From assembly GCF_007859275.1 (NCBI RefSeq), contig NZ_VOHC01000011.1:1-64000 (forward strand): a stretch of 64,000 bases of DNA. Direction: 5' to 3'. The stretch is from Planomicrobium sp. CPCC 101079. Its GTDB lineage: Bacteria; Bacillota; Bacilli; Bacillales_A; Planococcaceae. Under the pieces are notes generated by a model. That model searched no databases, had not been told where the DNA came from, and saw nothing but the letters and a program-made list of their open reading frames with translations. Made by a program: the position numbers and the translations under genes. Below, piece by piece: positions 8,637-16,362 of the stretch (positions are counted from its first letter, which is position 1; every line of letters starts with the position of its first letter).

Positions 8637-9650
8637 ATGAACACCAAAAGATGGATTGCACTTGTTGCAGCAGCAGTATTGTTAGGAGTGTCGCTTGTCA
8701 TCAATTCGGCCTTTGCGTTATTCCAAACGGATATGGACGCTGGGTTGGCTGAGTTAATGGCCCCGACTGATTCAGGCTATATGGAATACGTGATTGAAGA
8801 AGGAAACATGGATTCGCGGATTGCCGTTTTAAATGTAGATGGAGTTATCCAAGATACCGGTGAAGCTTCGCCGCTATTTGGTTCATCCGGCTATAACCAT
8901 AGCTTTTTTATGGAGCAATTAGCACAGGTAAAACAAGATGATACAGTAAAGGCCATCATGCTTAAAGTCAACTCGCCAGGCGGCGGTGTTGTAGAATCGG
9001 CTGAGATTTACGACAAAATCAAAGAAATCCAGGATGAAGCGCAAAAGCCGATCTACGTATCGATGGGAGCCACTGCAGCGTCGGGCGGCTACTACATTTC
9101 AGCTCCGGCTGAGAAGATTTTCGTGAACGAAGAAACTTTGACTGGATCGATCGGTGTCATCATGGAAAGCGTCAATTACGCCGACCTCGCTGAGCGTTAC
9201 GGCGTCGATTTTGTAACAATCAAATCCGGACCGTTCAAAGACATCATGAGCCCAACACGCGATATGACTGATGAAGAACGCGAACTTCTGCAGGAAATGC
9301 TGAATGAATCGTATGAATCGTTTGTAGACATTATTGAAGAAGGGCGCAATATGTCCGAGAGTGAAGTTAAAGAATTCGCGGATGGGCGCATTATGAGCGG
9401 CCGCCAAGCGGTGGAAATCGGACTGGCCGATGATTTCGGTTTTGAAGAAGATGTAATTGCCAGCATTAAAAGCGATTTTGACTTAGGTGATGCGGAAGTG
9501 TTTGAGTATGGCGTTTCGGAAGGATGGGGTTCATTGCTTTCGATGAAAATCAATTCTTTCTTCGGCAATGATGTGGAATCCAAATTGTTGGGGAAATTAT
9601 TCTCTGAGTATAATTCTCCGCGGATGATGTACTTATACGGCGAAAAATAA
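8637..9650 (+). CDS. sppA: Signal peptide peptidase SppA
   Basis: 337-aa S49 family membrane protease with an N-terminal membrane helix (about 8-30). The Ser/Lys dyad is visible: S149 in ATAASGGYY and K201 in SGPFKDIMSP, one or two residues from B. subtilis S147/K199. SppA degrades leftover signal peptides and other peptides at the outer face of the membrane and contributes to resistance to lantibiotics and lysozyme. RBS GAGGAGGGA. It forms an operon with sppI 13 bp downstream under a SigW-type promoter. Confidence 0.95.
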   Translation: MNTKRWIALVAAAVLLGVSLVINSAFALFQTDMDAGLAELMAPTDSGYMEYVIEEGNMDSRIAVLNVDGVIQDTGEASPLFGSSGYNHSFFMEQLAQVKQDDTVKAIMLKVNSPGGGVVESAEIYDKIKEIQDEAQKPIYVSMGATAASGGYYISAPAEKIFVNEETLTGSIGVIMESVNYADLAERYGVDFVTIKSGPFKDIMSPTRDMTDEERELLQEMLNESYESFVDIIEEGRNMSESEVKEFADGRIMSGRQAVEIGLADDFGFEEDVIASIKSDFDLGDAEVFEYGVSEGWGSLLSMKINSFFGNDVESKLLGKLFSEYNSPRMMYLYGEK

Positions 9651-9663
9651 GGAGGATCGAGTT

Positions 9664-10242
9664 ATGGCAGAACAAAGCAATGAAGAAATGCGCGCTGACA
9701 TGCAACCTGCGCCATTGCAACCACAGGCACCAAGCTACGAAGAAGTTTTGTTTTATGAAAGAAAGCCAGCTGGCTTTTGGGTCCGATTCTGGGCATATGT
9801 CGTCGACCTCCTTGTTGTGTTTGCGGTGACGTCTATCTTAATCAAGCCGATATTTGCGCTCTTTGGACTTGATACCAATGCTGCAGCATGGTACGCGCCT
9901 TATACGATTCTTTCAGCCATCGTCTTTTATAGCTACTTTGTCTTGATGACGAAGTTTTTCAAACAGACAGTCGGCAAGATGATTATGGGCATCCGCGTCG
10001 TCTCGTTGAAAAATGATGAATTGTCATGGGGCACTCTTTTGTTCCGTGAATGGATCGGCCGTTTTCTTTCAGCAACAATTTGGCCGCTGTACTGGATTGT
10101 CGGCTTTACCCCACTAAAACAAGGCGTTCACGATTTTATCGCCGATACGACGGTTGTCCATGAAGAGTCATACCGAAAGCAGACGGTGATGCAAAAGCGG
10201 AAGCATGAAAGCTCTGAGTTGCATAAGACAGAAGCGTTTTAG
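9664..10242 (+). CDS. sppI: RDD-family membrane protein, SppA inhibitor (YteJ/SppI)
   Basis: 192 aa with a soluble N-terminus and an RDD domain of about three helices; the family motif begins GFWVRFWAYVVDLL and the second arginine/asp region is GKMIMGIRVV. The charged C-terminal tail (about 165-192) corresponds to the cytoplasmic end. In B. subtilis YteJ binds SppA and inhibits it, so the pair is a protease with its brake. RBS AAGGAGG, same operon as sppA. Assignment rests on synteny plus the RDD domain. Confidence 0.85.
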   Translation: MAEQSNEEMRADMQPAPLQPQAPSYEEVLFYERKPAGFWVRFWAYVVDLLVVFAVTSILIKPIFALFGLDTNAAAWYAPYTILSAIVFYSYFVLMTKFFKQTVGKMIMGIRVVSLKNDELSWGTLLFREWIGRFLSATIWPLYWIVGFTPLKQGVHDFIADTTVVHEESYRKQTVMQKRKHESSELHKTEAF

Positions 10243-10285
10243 TAAGATTGTAAAGTGAAGAGAAGAATTAGGGAGGCGTTATGAT

Positions 10286-10792
10286 TTGGTACAAATCACA
10301 TTCAAGCAAAATCCGGTAACGTTGCCGGGCCGAGAAGTGAAGGTAGGCGACCAAGCACCAAGTTTTACTGTTCTTGCGAACGATCTAAGCCCTGTGACAT
10401 TGGAGGACAGCGCCGGAAAAGTCCGGTTGATCAGTGTGGTTCCTTCACTCGATACGGGCGTTTGCTCGCTTCAGACAAAGCGCTTTGAAAAAGCAGCAGC
10501 TTCTTTCGGCGATAATGTAGAAGTGCTGACGGTATCCGCCGACTTGCCTTTTGCCCAAAGACGATGGGTAGAGGAAAATGGGACGGAAGGCATCACAACC
10601 GTATCAGACCACCGGGATTTGTCATTCGGTGAAGCATACGGCGTAACAATGCAAGAACTGCGGCTGTTGGCCCGCTCTATTTTCGTCATCGATGAAGATG
10701 GCCGTGTAGCTTATGTGGAATATGTGCCTGAAGGAACGGACCATCCTAATTACGATAAAGCGATTGAAGCAGTCAAAGCACTAACAAACTAA
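10286..10792 (+). CDS. tpx: Thiol peroxidase Tpx, single-cysteine form
   Basis: 168-aa atypical 2-Cys peroxiredoxin-like protein. The peroxidatic cysteine C60 is present in PSLDTGVCSLQT and the active-site region DLPFAQRRW is conserved. The resolving cysteine normally found about 35 residues later (RxCG in E. coli and B. subtilis) is replaced by valine (RRWVEENG), and C60 is the only cysteine in the protein. Translation starts with TTG at 10286, 9 nt after GGAGG; the ATG at 10281 opens another frame that stops after 12 codons. The enzyme should reduce peroxides, but recycling must use an external thiol. Confidence 0.92.
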   Translation: MVQITFKQNPVTLPGREVKVGDQAPSFTVLANDLSPVTLEDSAGKVRLISVVPSLDTGVCSLQTKRFEKAAASFGDNVEVLTVSADLPFAQRRWVEENGTEGITTVSDHRDLSFGEAYGVTMQELRLLARSIFVIDEDGRVAYVEYVPEGTDHPNYDKAIEAVKALTN

Positions 10793-10797
10793 TACAA

Positions 10798-10828
10798 GAA
10801 ACCCACTCTTCCCGAGTGGGTTTCCTTA
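10798..10828 (+). terminator. Terminator after tpx
   Basis: Stem GAAACCCACTC / GAGTGGGTTTC, loop TTCCC, followed by CTT. Close to the next start, as for ezrA. Confidence 0.75.
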
Positions 10829-10849
10829 TTGAGGACGGAGAAAAGAGTT

Positions 10850-11773
10850 ATGAATTCAACTATGGAAAAGGTTTTTAATTTTATTGATGCAAATGCGACG
10901 GCAATCCAAAAAGAACAAGACCTTCCTTATTTGGAAAGCTTGTTGGCTGTGACCGAAAACTGGCTTGATGGGCATATACAGCCAGACGGGCAAGCCGGCA
11001 AAGAAGATATACGAAAGGCGATCCAATTGGCCGTGTTGAAGGGCATGAAAGAACATGTCCAACCGCACCACCAAATGACACCTGATGCGCTGGGCTTGTT
11101 GATGGGGTATTTGGTGGAATTGTTTTTAAAAGAAAAGCAGCTGACCATTTTGGACCCGGCTGTCGGTACCGGCAATCTGTTGTTGACGGTGATGAATTAT
11201 TTGGACGGCCGAATAACAGGAGCAGGCGTAGAGCTTGATGATTTGCTGATCCGTTTGGCTTCAAATGCCGGCAATCTTGTCGAGCAGCCCATCACATTGT
11301 ATCTGCAAGACGCATTGCAGCCGCTGTTGATCGATCCGGTTGATGCCGTGGTCTCCGACTTGCCGGTCGGCTATTATCCAGACGATGACAATGCCGGTTT
11401 GTTCGAACTGAAAGCAGAAGAAGGCATGTCGTATGCGCACCATTTGTTTATCGAACAATCTTTAAAGCATACAGTCGAAGGCGGGTATTTATTTTTTGTG
11501 ATTCCAAAAGCGTTATTCGAATCACCGCAAGCTCCGCAACTGCATAAATACTTGAAAAAGCACGCACATATCCAAGCGGTCATGGAATTGCCGGATACGC
11601 TATTTAAAAATTCGGCACACGCAAAAGGCATTTTGATCTTGCAGAAGAAAAAAGATGGCGTAAAAGCGCCGAAGGAAGTTCTGCTTGCGCGCGTTCCAAA
11701 CATGTCCAAGCCAGATTCAATGGCTAAGTTCTTCTCGCAAGTCGGCGGCTGGTTCAAAGAAAATAAAGAATAG
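10850..11773 (+). CDS. ytxK: Class I SAM-dependent methyltransferase YtxK
   Basis: 307 aa resembling N6-adenine DNA methyltransferase subunits: SAM motif I DPAVGTGNLL, then SDLPVGYY in the place of the catalytic NPPY/DPPY. The B. subtilis relative is YtxK, also next to tpx. The substrate is unknown. ATG 10850 is chosen over TTG 10829 because GGAG lies 9 nt upstream. Neither a specificity subunit nor a restriction gene is nearby, so this is not a restriction-modification system in this window. Confidence 0.82.
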   Translation: MNSTMEKVFNFIDANATAIQKEQDLPYLESLLAVTENWLDGHIQPDGQAGKEDIRKAIQLAVLKGMKEHVQPHHQMTPDALGLLMGYLVELFLKEKQLTILDPAVGTGNLLLTVMNYLDGRITGAGVELDDLLIRLASNAGNLVEQPITLYLQDALQPLLIDPVDAVVSDLPVGYYPDDDNAGLFELKAEEGMSYAHHLFIEQSLKHTVEGGYLFFVIPKALFESPQAPQLHKYLKKHAHIQAVMELPDTLFKNSAHAKGILILQKKKDGVKAPKEVLLARVPNMSKPDSMAKFFSQVGGWFKENKE

Positions 11774-11786
11774 AATCAGGCAATTG

Positions 11787-11795
11787 TGGTATACT
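11787..11795 (+). promoter_or_regulatory. Extended -10 promoter
   Basis: TGG-TATACT (11787-11795) with no good -35 upstream; an extended -10 element about 55 nt before the small 61-aa gene. Confidence 0.55.
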
Positions 11796-11849
11796 AAAAG
11801 TATAGAGCAATCTGAAAATGGAATTTTTAACAGAAAAGAGGGATGGCAG

Positions 11850-12035
11850 ATGACTGAATCAAATGAGGCTCCTAAAAAAATGAGTTTGCAGGAAGCGGTA
11901 AAACGCCAGTTGGAAGCTAAGAAAAACCAAGCTTCCAATAACCAAGGCGGAAACAACAGCTCGAAGGAAACCAAAAAAATGAAAAGCCAGCAAACGAAAA
12001 AAGTGAGCAACACACGCCGCAAAATGGGCGTGTAA
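11850..12035 (+). CDS. Small basic hypothetical protein (61 aa)
   Basis: 61 aa, rich in K, N, Q and S with no membrane segment; a short helical stretch (MSLQEAVKRQLEAKK) is followed by a low-complexity basic tail ending NTRRKMGV. Good RBS (AGAGGGATGG) and its own promoter and terminator support expression. I do not recognise a named family. The charge suggests nucleic-acid or ribosome association, which is only a guess. Confidence 0.65.
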   Translation: MTESNEAPKKMSLQEAVKRQLEAKKNQASNNQGGNNSSKETKKMKSQQTKKVSNTRRKMGV

Positions 12036-12066
12036 GAAAAACCGGCCAAAGTGCCGGTTTTTTATT
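12036..12066 (+). terminator. Terminator after the 61-aa gene
   Basis: Stem AACCGGC / GCCGGTT with a 6-nt loop and T6. Confidence 0.85.
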
Positions 12067-12235
12067 TGGATTGAAACAGGGATAAAACACTGGTGATGCA
12101 CTTTTAGCTTCAGCAAACTGCGCATTAAACTTGTAAAGTAGATTAACAGTAAAATGTACGAGTTGAAGGGTTGTATAAATTTATAGGTAATTTGTATATA
12201 AAAGTCAGAATTTTGAAAAGAATAAAATATTTTTG

Positions 12236-12260
12236 GTTTGTTAAAAGACCATATGGGAAT
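12236..12260 (+). promoter_or_regulatory. Putative sigma-B promoter of the channel gene
   Basis: GTTTGT (12236-12241), 13 nt, GGGAAT (12255-12260). Compared with the SigB consensus GTTTAA-N13-15-GGGTAT this matches 9 of 12 positions. It lies about 50 nt upstream of the start codon in an AT-rich 245-bp spacer that holds no other clear signal. Confidence 0.5.
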
Positions 12261-12310
12261 ATTGAAGTAGTACCGCAAACTAAACTCATAAATAGAAGGG
12301 AGATTAAAAG

Positions 12311-13579
12311 ATGAATATGAATCAAGTGTCTGGAGCGTTTCGCGACATGTTCACGACAATCGTGAACTTTCTGCCGAATGTCATTGGAGCGATCCTGCTG
12401 CTAATTGTGGCCTGGATTGTTGCAAGCATCGTCAGAGCCATTTTCACAAAAGGATTAAGAAAGTTAGGGGCTAGACGCGCCATGGTCAGAGGCCATATGG
12501 CTGCTGATGAACGAGACGCAGATAGCAAGCTGAAGTCGATCGGGAAAATTTTCTATTACCTGGTCTTTATTCTTTTCCTCCCGAGCGTTCTTGACCAATT
12601 ACGCATGGAAACCGTTGCTGCGCCGATCACGAACATGATGAACAAATTTTTAGGGTTCCTGCCGAACTTGCTGACAGCAATTTTCATTCTTGCTATCGGC
12701 TACTTTGTTGCCAAGTTCGTTAAAAATCTTGTGGTTACTATTTTGTCCACAATCAACATCGACAAATGGTTCAACAAGCTGACGAACAAAAGCGGAAGTG
12801 CACAAAGTATGTCAGGCAGCGACAAAAATACATTGGCTAACGTGTTAGGCAATGTGGTATTCATTCTTGTCTTGATTCCCATTGTGACAATTGCATTGGA
12901 AACGCTGAACATTGACACGATTGCACAGCCGATCACAGCAATGCTGAACCAAGTATTGAACATGATTCCGAATATTTTCGTAGCCATCATTTTGATCCTT
13001 GTAGGGGTTGCAATCGGTAAATTTATCGGAGACCTCTTAGCGAACCTGTTGAAAGGCACGGGGATTGACAATGTTTCCAAGTACTTGAATACAGGAAGCC
13101 GCGCCAATACCCCATCATTTGATTTGGCGAACATTATTGGAAAAGTCGTCCAGACATTGATCATCATTTTCTTTACAGTTGAAGCATTGAATGTGCTTCA
13201 ATTGGATGTATTGAATAATATCGGATCTTCAGTTATCAGCTACTTGCCAAACATTCTAAGCGCATTGATTATTCTTGGCCTTGGTTTAGTTGGCGGTAAC
13301 TTATTGGGCAATTATATCGTCCAGGCATCAGGCAACCGCGTCATGGGGGCCATTGTGAAATATGCAATTATGATTATTGCGGTATTCATGACGCTAGACC
13401 AGTTGAACTTTGCGACAAGCATCGTCAACACAGCATTCCTATTCATCATTGCCGGATTGTCTGTAGCATTCGCAGTAGCGTTCGGTATCGGCGGCCGGGA
13501 TTTTGCCAAACGCCAATTGGAACGTTTTGAAGCAAAATCGCAAGCAGAAAACAAAAAGCCGCCAACTGATGGAGTGTAA
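12311..13579 (+). CDS. Mechanosensitive-channel-related membrane protein with four TM-helix repeats
   Basis: 422 aa. Four copies of one motif are visible, each of the type FLPN(I/L/V)-x-A-I-hydrophobic-G: about residues 20-50, 110-145, 215-250 and 305-335. This is the conserved TM helix repeat (PF05552) found in proteins annotated as mechanosensitive ion channel family. Two soluble linkers separate the repeats, and a short basic C-terminal tail follows the final helices. The MscS beta domain is not apparent. A SigB-like promoter suggests an osmotic or general stress role. RBS GAAGGGAG. Channel function is inferred only from family annotation. Confidence 0.72.
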   Translation: MNMNQVSGAFRDMFTTIVNFLPNVIGAILLLIVAWIVASIVRAIFTKGLRKLGARRAMVRGHMAADERDADSKLKSIGKIFYYLVFILFLPSVLDQLRMETVAAPITNMMNKFLGFLPNLLTAIFILAIGYFVAKFVKNLVVTILSTINIDKWFNKLTNKSGSAQSMSGSDKNTLANVLGNVVFILVLIPIVTIALETLNIDTIAQPITAMLNQVLNMIPNIFVAIILILVGVAIGKFIGDLLANLLKGTGIDNVSKYLNTGSRANTPSFDLANIIGKVVQTLIIIFFTVEALNVLQLDVLNNIGSSVISYLPNILSALIILGLGLVGGNLLGNYIVQASGNRVMGAIVKYAIMIIAVFMTLDQLNFATSIVNTAFLFIIAGLSVAFAVAFGIGGRDFAKRQLERFEAKSQAENKKPPTDGV

Positions 13580-13590
13580 TTCAAATTTAG

Positions 13591-13626
13591 AAGCCCATTG
13601 TTTCTTCGGAAACAATGGGCTTTTTA
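13591..13626. terminator. Bidirectional terminator
   Basis: Stem AGCCCATTGTTTC / GAAACAATGGGCT with a TTCG tetraloop and T5, between convergent channel and acetyltransferase genes. Confidence 0.9.
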
Positions 13627-13675
13627 TAGTGAAATAAAAGCGGCCATGAAAATCCACATTTCACTGCCAGCTATT

Positions 13676-14173
13676 TCAATCCACTCCGACAATTTTGCTG
13701 CGCCTTTCCATAAAGACATTATCCCGCCAAACGCCGTCACGCTTGCCAATTCGCTCGCGTATGCCAACAACCCGGAAGCCATTTTTCAGATGCAGTTGAA
13801 TGCTTGCCTCGTTTTCCGGAAAAATAGCTGCCTGCAGTGTCCAGAATCCTTCCTTCTCGGATTGGCGGATCAGTTCCTGCAGCAACAAGGTTCCAAGCCC
13901 TTTTCCTTTTTGGGCAGGGTCAATATAAACGCTTATTTCACCTACACCGCAATAGACTTTCCGAGTGGAGACCCGGCTGATCTTGCACCAGCCGTGAATT
14001 TTCCCGTCTTTTTCAAAAACAAGCCGGCAAGCAGAAGGGGACTGGCTGATCCACTGCTCGTAAAGAGGAGCTTCGGTTTCAAATGTAGCGTTTTTTGTTT
14101 CCATGCCGTGTTCGTAAATCCGTTTCACTGCAGGCCAATCTTTTTCTTCCAGAATTCGAATAGTGTAGGCCAT
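13676..14173 (-). CDS. arsN1: GNAT N-acetyltransferase, ArsN1/phosphinothricin type
   Basis: 165 aa, single GNAT domain of the phosphinothricin/arsinothricin acetyltransferase group: YEHGMETKNATFETE near the N-terminus, acetyl-CoA loop QKGKGLGTLL, and the C-terminal signature GVWRDNVFMERRSK. ArsN1 acetylates the amino group of arsinothricin (and phosphinothricin), which inactivates these glutamine synthetase inhibitors. It is divergent from a cysteine-containing MarR regulator and a flavoprotein, which supports a metalloid or antibiotic resistance role. RBS GGGGAGG. The family is firm; the physiological substrate is inferred. Alternative: another small amine such as methionine sulfoximine. 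Confidence 0.72.
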   Translation of the reverse strand: MAYTIRILEEKDWPAVKRIYEHGMETKNATFETEAPLYEQWISQSPSACRLVFEKDGKIHGWCKISRVSTRKVYCGVGEISVYIDPAQKGKGLGTLLLQELIRQSEKEGFWTLQAAIFPENEASIQLHLKNGFRVVGIRERIGKRDGVWRDNVFMERRSKIVGVD

Positions 14174-14206
14174 TGCAAAACCTCCCCATAAAGATTGTTA
14201 AAAGTA

Positions 14207-14229
14207 TTTTAAATAAAATAGTTGCAAAA
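14207..14229 (+). promoter_or_regulatory. Shared upstream element, copy 1 (marR/arsN1 intergenic)
   Basis: A 23-bp AT-rich element beginning TTTTAAATAAAATA and ending TTGCAAAA. A copy with 22 of 23 identical bases lies upstream of the flavoprotein gene at 14709-14731. Copy 1 runs into the inverted repeat TTGCA-AAA-TGCAA (14222-14234). It lies between divergent arsN1 and marR, where a MarR-type operator is expected. TTGCAA (14222) with 17 nt to TATTCT (14245) can also be read as a promoter. Confidence 0.6.
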
Positions 14230-14268
14230 TGCAAATAATAGTTTTATTCTAATGTCGAGGTGATACAC

Positions 14269-14718
14269 ATGGAATCAAAAAGAGAAGTTTTTCAAACCAT
14301 GGTGAAACGGTTTGGCTTGCTCAACAAAAACAGCTGCATGGTAGGCGGGCAGGAAATTACGCTTGTCCAAAGCCATATCTTATATGAAATCGACAAACGT
14401 CCAGCCCCTTCAATGCAAGAAGTGGCTGAAACTTTAGGCATCGATATTTCAACATTCAGCCGTCAAATCCAGACGCTGGCCAAAATGAATATGGTCCAAA
14501 AAAAGCCGTCGTCCACTGATAAGCGGATCTTTCTATTGACGCTGACAACAGAAGGGAAGTTTGTCGCGGGGGCAGTCAATGAAAGCATGGAACAGCATCT
14601 GGATGAAATTTTCTCCCATCTAAGCCCATTCGAACAAGAAACGGTTTTGCATTCAATGAAGGTGTTGAACGAAGCAATGGCAAAATCATTGGTCTGCTGT
14701 AAACCGATTTTTAAATAA
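14269..14718 (+). CDS. MarR-family transcriptional regulator with cysteine pairs
   Basis: 149-aa winged-helix MarR protein: the recognition region is MQEVAETLGIDISTFSRQIQ and the wing holds KPSSTDKR. Distinctive cysteines are C23 (NSCMVGG) and the vicinal pair C143-C144 near the C-terminus (LVCCKP). Such placements could bind As(III) or another thiophilic ligand, or sense oxidation. ATG 14269 is chosen over GTG 14260 because GAGG lies 8 nt upstream. It is divergent from the ArsN1-like gene and directly upstream of the flavoprotein, both of which it probably represses. Confidence 0.8.
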   Translation: MESKREVFQTMVKRFGLLNKNSCMVGGQEITLVQSHILYEIDKRPAPSMQEVAETLGIDISTFSRQIQTLAKMNMVQKKPSSTDKRIFLLTLTTEGKFVAGAVNESMEQHLDEIFSHLSPFEQETVLHSMKVLNEAMAKSLVCCKPIFK

Positions 14719-14731
14719 AATACTTGCAAAA
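14709..14731 (+). promoter_or_regulatory. Shared upstream element, copy 2 (flavoprotein gene)
   Basis: Second copy of the 23-bp element (22/23 identical to 14207-14229), overlapping the last codons of marR and lying about 28 nt before the flavoprotein start. Candidate regulator-binding site or promoter core (contains TAAAAT). Confidence 0.6.
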
Positions 14732-14759
14732 ATCAACTATTTAGAGGAGGGGAAGTGAA

Positions 14760-16103
14760 ATGACCATTCAATCATCATGTTGTTCGGCTAAACCTATTCC
14801 TGTCCAATGGAATTTACCCTCAAAAAAACCCGTGGAGTTGCCTGTAGCCGTTATTGGAGCGGGTCCGGTCGGATTGGCTGCTGCCGCCCATTTGGCGAAA
14901 GCAGGCGAACGTTTTGTTGTGCTGGAAGCAGGTGGACAAGCAGGGGAGCATGTGCTGCAATGGGGCCATGTCCGGTTGTTCTCCCCGTGGAAATACAATA
15001 TAGACCAAGCGGCGAGAAGTTTATTGGAAAGAGCTGAATGGGATGCACCTTGTGATGAAGAATTGCCGACTGGCAAGGAGCTGGTCGAAAGGTATTTGGA
15101 CAAGTTGGCTGCGCTTCCGGAAATCAAACCCCATATCCAGCTGAATACGAAGGTATTAGCTGTTCATAAAAAAGGGCTGGATAAGATGAAGACGGAACGC
15201 CGCGAGGAAACGTCTTTCGTGCTCCATGTTGAAAACTGTGAAGGCGCTGTCAGACAAATTGAAGCGAGAGCCGTCATCGATGCAACCGGTACTTGGGGAC
15301 AGCCGAATCCTGCCCATGCTGCCGGAGTCTGGACACCTGAGGAAACAGCTTCCGTGGACCACATTTACTATGGAATCCCGGACATTGCCGGAAAAGATCG
15401 GGGGATTTTCGATGGAAAGCGAGTAGGGGTCATCGGAGGCGGTCATTCAGCGATCAATACAATTCTGGATCTTGCAAAGACGACGGCCGAAATAACCTGG
15501 ATCCTCCGGAAAGAAAGAGTGGAAGATGCGTATGGCGGGGAAGAAAAGGACGCACTTGAAGCGAGAGGGCAACTTGGTTCCCAGATTCATCAATTAGTCG
15601 ATTCAAGTGCCGTAAGAGCGATGGCTCCTTACCGCATTCACGCTGTTGAAAAGAAAGCTGGCTCCCTTACACTGTCCGGTGAATGGAATGGAATGCCTCA
15701 TTCCATCGAAGGATTGAATCAGCTGATCGTCAATGCCGGCAGCCGGCCGGATTTTTCATTCTTATCGGAAATCCGTTTGGCTATCGACCCAGTGACGGAA
15801 AGCGTCAAAGCGATTGCTCCGCTTATTGATCCGAACATCCATAGCTGCGGCACGGTCCGGCCGCATGGTGAAGCAGAATTAAGGCAGCCGGAGAAAGATT
15901 TTTATATCGTCGGCATGAAAAGCTATGGACGGGCGCCGACATTTTTAATGGCGACAGGCTATGAGCAGGTTCGATCAATTGTAGCCTATTTGACAGGGGA
16001 TGCAGCAGGGGCAAGGGAAGTTCGCTTGGAACTGCCTGAAACCGGGGTCTGCAGCATAAACACGAAAGCCAAAGCCGGAAGTTCGCCGGCACTTTGCTGC
16101 TAA
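14760..16103 (+). CDS. FAD/NAD(P)-dependent oxidoreductase, cysteine-rich, possibly ArsO-like
   Basis: 447 aa with two Rossmann dinucleotide motifs: VIGAGPVGLAAAAHL (about 31-45, FAD) and VGVIGGGHSAINT (about 222-234, NADPH), plus the flavin-monooxygenase-like ATGTW motif near 180. Unusual cysteine clusters flank the fold: C7-C8 at the N-terminus, C431, and C446-C447 at the very C-terminus. Resembles flavin-dependent monooxygenases/thioredoxin-reductase-like proteins, including ArsO proteins found with ars genes. RBS GAGGAGGGG. It sits behind the MarR regulator and a shared operator-like element and is followed 15 bp later by a small gene. The reaction is unknown; the arsenic link is inferred from context. 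Confidence 0.68.
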   Translation: MTIQSSCCSAKPIPVQWNLPSKKPVELPVAVIGAGPVGLAAAAHLAKAGERFVVLEAGGQAGEHVLQWGHVRLFSPWKYNIDQAARSLLERAEWDAPCDEELPTGKELVERYLDKLAALPEIKPHIQLNTKVLAVHKKGLDKMKTERREETSFVLHVENCEGAVRQIEARAVIDATGTWGQPNPAHAAGVWTPEETASVDHIYYGIPDIAGKDRGIFDGKRVGVIGGGHSAINTILDLAKTTAEITWILRKERVEDAYGGEEKDALEARGQLGSQIHQLVDSSAVRAMAPYRIHAVEKKAGSLTLSGEWNGMPHSIEGLNQLIVNAGSRPDFSFLSEIRLAIDPVTESVKAIAPLIDPNIHSCGTVRPHGEAELRQPEKDFYIVGMKSYGRAPTFLMATGYEQVRSIVAYLTGDAAGAREVRLELPETGVCSINTKAKAGSSPALCC

Positions 16104-16118
16104 AGGGGAGACGAAGCA

Positions 16119-16325
16119 ATGACCGTCAATCATGGAGGGAATTTAAAACCGGATTATTTCCGCTCTTATTTGTCGCTGGTCATGAATTCCAGAAGCTGCA
16201 CTTTAAAACAAGCAGAAACTTACATGTTAAAAACATTTTTCAAGAACAACCGGAATCAATATGGTTCCTCGACATATGAAAGTTTTATGGCAGCCATAGA
16301 TGGCTTAAAGGAAAATAAAAATTAA
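16119..16325 (+). CDS. Small hypothetical protein downstream of the flavoprotein (68 aa)
   Basis: 68 aa, soluble, predicted helical, with one cysteine (NSRSCTLK), an aromatic-rich middle (YMLKTFFKNNRNQYGSS) and no signal or membrane segment. A strong RBS (AAAGGGGAG) 15 bp after the flavoprotein stop and the shared terminator indicate co-transcription. I do not recognise the family. A longer overlapping frame from 16094 in another phase is less likely because it lacks a fitting RBS. Confidence 0.6.
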   Translation: MTVNHGGNLKPDYFRSYLSLVMNSRSCTLKQAETYMLKTFFKNNRNQYGSSTYESFMAAIDGLKENKN

Positions 16326-16362
16326 AAAGGATGAAAGGCAGCTTTGCCTTTCATCCTTTTTA
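16323..16362. terminator. Bidirectional terminator
   Basis: Long perfect inverted repeat (AAAAGGATGAAAGGCA and complement, short loop) between the convergent 68-aa gene and queE. Confidence 0.9.

Noticed and set aside
10281..10319. ATG at 10281 near the tpx start
   Set aside because: It opens a 12-codon frame not matching Tpx; the TTG at 10286 is in frame with the family N-terminus and correctly spaced from GGAGG.
10850..11773. YtxK as part of a restriction-modification system
   Set aside because: No specificity or endonuclease gene nearby, and the catalytic motif departs from NPPY; ytxK is a conserved housekeeping-region gene.
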